Assembly: GCA_023634235.1 (NCBI GenBank)
Contig: JAMKCF010000028.1
Coordinates: 2,784,001-2,848,000, forward strand
DNA: 64,000 nt
Origin: Pisaster brevispinus
Lineage: Eukaryota > Echinodermata > Asteroidea > Forcipulatida > Asteriidae
Reading direction: 5' to 3'
A model generated the notes under the pieces. The model was not told the origin of the DNA and did not search any database. It worked only from the letters and a program-made list of their open reading frames with translations. This document shows, piece by piece, positions 62,661-64,000 of this stretch. Position 1 is the stretch's first letter. Each line of letters starts with the position of its first letter. The position numbers and the translations under genes are program-made.

Positions 62661-63260
62661 TTTGTTCTAATATTATTAAACAGCTACTCGAGCAAGTAAT
62701 TCTTAACGGTAATGCTATTAAAATGTGTTTATAATGTGTTTGTTTATAATTTAATTGTAATTTTAAAAATACCGTTACTCTTCTGAATTTTCATATTTTT
62801 TGATCAAAATATTACGCCCCAATCTCAAGGTTTTGAAAAACTAGCTATACCTCTACCACTGATGGCATGCGTCAAAATAACAACTCCTTGACGTCATGTG
62901 TGGGATGTTGCGTTGTTATACCTCCATGTTGCAACAAAGCAGCTATACAAAATGGAGCGTCCTTATATGACACAATAGGAGTGATGATGTAACAGAGCTT
63001 TTCACAAATCTTTCTGAAGTAAAGCACACAACAAGGGTGTTCAAAAATTATTGGTTTTTTTTTTTACATTTAAAATCTTAAATCTCAAGTGAACTCAATT
63101 TCCTTATTGATTGGAAACATTTCAGCAAAGATGAGTTGTATCTGTTTTTTGTTTGAGCTGGTCTTTAACGATTAACCTCTTTTGGTAGCACTGTTTTGTA
63201 CTTTGTACAGTTTTGCTTGTTTTGATAAATGCCATTTTCTTGTGTAGTTTGTATTACTCG
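62660..63260. other. Non-coding stretch before the CTR9 C-terminal exon
   Basis: AT-rich. A TTGACGTCATG site (62888) and CCATGTTGCAACAAAG are the only notable strings. No exon seen. Confidence 0.35.
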
Positions 63261-63267
63261 ATTCCAG

Positions 63268-63425
63268 ATGGCCCGTCAACAAAAAGTGGAACAGCGAAGT
63301 AAAGAGTAGATGGAGAAGAGAGCTCGAGAAAACCAAAACATCCTTGTGGTTACTGAACCCAAACCAGTCCGCAAAGGAGGTGGTGGTAGGCGTGGAAAAG
63401 TTGGACAAATTTGATTTCAATTATT
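63268..63425 (+). pseudogene. CTR9: CTR9 C-terminal exon with TAG
   Basis: After ATTCCAG: MARQQKVEQRSKE, TAG at 63307, MEKRARENQNILVVTE, PKPVRKGGGGRRGK, then TGA at 63412. The Lys-Asn-Ile-Leu and Gly-Gly-Gly-Gly-Arg-Arg blocks match the region after the TPRs of CTR9. No donor is evident; the end looks shifted. Confidence 0.65.
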
Positions 63426-63669
63426 TGTAAAACGAATGCTCATAGGAATTTCTTTATTTATTCATGATTACTTTTGACCTAGATTAGTCCTTTATTTCTG
63501 TGTAAACCGAGAAAAATTGTTTATTCTGAGGTATATAGAGAATACATAACACAACAGTTTAATGTAAGATTATTAAATTTGTATGAGTAACTATGACAAA
63601 AATATTTATGAGGCTGAATTAGTTACGATTGAAATAGCAAAATGATTCATTTGAAAGGTTCTCTGGATC

Positions 63670-63800
63670 ATATGAAACAGTGTAATGAATAATCATGGAT
63701 GATTCTATGGATAATCATGGTTGAGTCTATGAATAATCATGAATGAATCTATGGATAATCATGAGGCATTAATACTCATGAGGTTGAATTATTCATGATA
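63670..63800 (+). repeat. Short repeat of GGATAATCATGGATGA type
   Basis: About six loose copies of ATGGATAATCATG(A/G) with 18-22 bp spacing, in the presumed last CTR9 intron. Confidence 0.75.
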
Positions 63801-63824
63801 AAAATCCAACGGCGAGATATATAG

Positions 63825-63949
63825 CGAGGGCAGTGACAGTGAGATGGACACGGGAGAAGCCAAACCCCAAAAGAAGCGAAAGAAGCAGCGAAGTGACGAA
63901 GAAGGAGACGGCGATGGGAAACGAGAAAATTAGGCCAAGAAAAGAAGGT
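63825..63949 (+). pseudogene. CTR9: CTR9 acidic/basic tail exon with TAG
   Basis: After ATATATAG: EGSDSEMDTGEAKPQKKRKK then QRSDEEGDGDGKREN, TAG at 63931, then AKKRR. Mixed Ser/Asp/Glu and Lys/Arg runs resemble the disordered tail of CTR9. The position after 63268-63425 supports this. Confidence 0.5.
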
Positions 63950-64000
63950 TAGAAATAAACTAACAAAGAAACTTGTAAAATTTGTAAACAAATGTTTTCA

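Overview
This is animal nuclear DNA. It has split genes with GT..AG introns, tRNA-derived SINEs, non-LTR retrotransposon and Penelope-like fragments, many terminal-inverted-repeat elements and satellites. Short inverted-repeat elements beginning GGCCCAATTTCAT, a THAP-type exon, CUB modules and the conserved genes CTR9 and DDX54 suggest a marine invertebrate, probably an echinoderm or another non-vertebrate deuterostome. That placement is an inference. No complete large gene is present. Most coding sequence is fragmentary or broken, and well over half the window is repeats.

Layout. 1-3.2 kb and 13.85-16.9 kb are two copies of one duplicated segment, each with CUB-protein exon relics and a 3' piece of a Penelope-like element (GIY-YIG end). 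A large fold-back element has landed in each copy separately. Between them lie a LINE scrap (3.4 kb), a 200-bp repeat cluster (4.9-5.8 kb), a possible CRE promoter with a signal-peptide exon (6.3-6.6 kb), a nested tandem duplication (6.9-10.4 kb), a 1.76-kb minisatellite of 12 bp (10.6-12.35 kb) and CUB exons (12.9-14.7 kb). 17.1-19 kb holds a 0.7-kb TIR element, a tRNA-Leu SINE and a MITE. 19.9 kb carries a THAP-like first exon. 21.4-22.4 kb is a minus-strand chromo-barrel-like gene split by a 345-bp transposon.

24.2-34.9 kb is a chain of recognisable CTR9 (Paf1 complex) exons in the correct order with introns, but with nonsense codons, frameshifts and missing exons. Its C-terminal exons reappear at 63.2-63.95 kb, about 28 kb away. 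The gap holds a 0.94-kb TIR element, a 187-bp palindromic satellite (41.3-44.8 kb, with inverted copies at 37.6-38.1 kb), a small intact two-exon gene for a 79-residue proline/glutamine-rich protein (47.2-48.3 kb), a tandem hairpin array (52.8-53.3 kb), a decayed DDX54-like helicase gene lacking its ATP-binding and DEAD-box exons (53.7-59.7 kb), and an R2-like non-LTR retrotransposon (60.6-62.7 kb, minus).

I see no working pathway among these genes. The CTR9 and DDX54 remains look like unprocessed pseudogenes, or a divergent or badly assembled haplotype, eroded and filled in by mobile elements. The most notable structures are the paired fold-back insertions, the satellite and hairpin arrays with short perfect palindromes, and the nested insertions that date one another.
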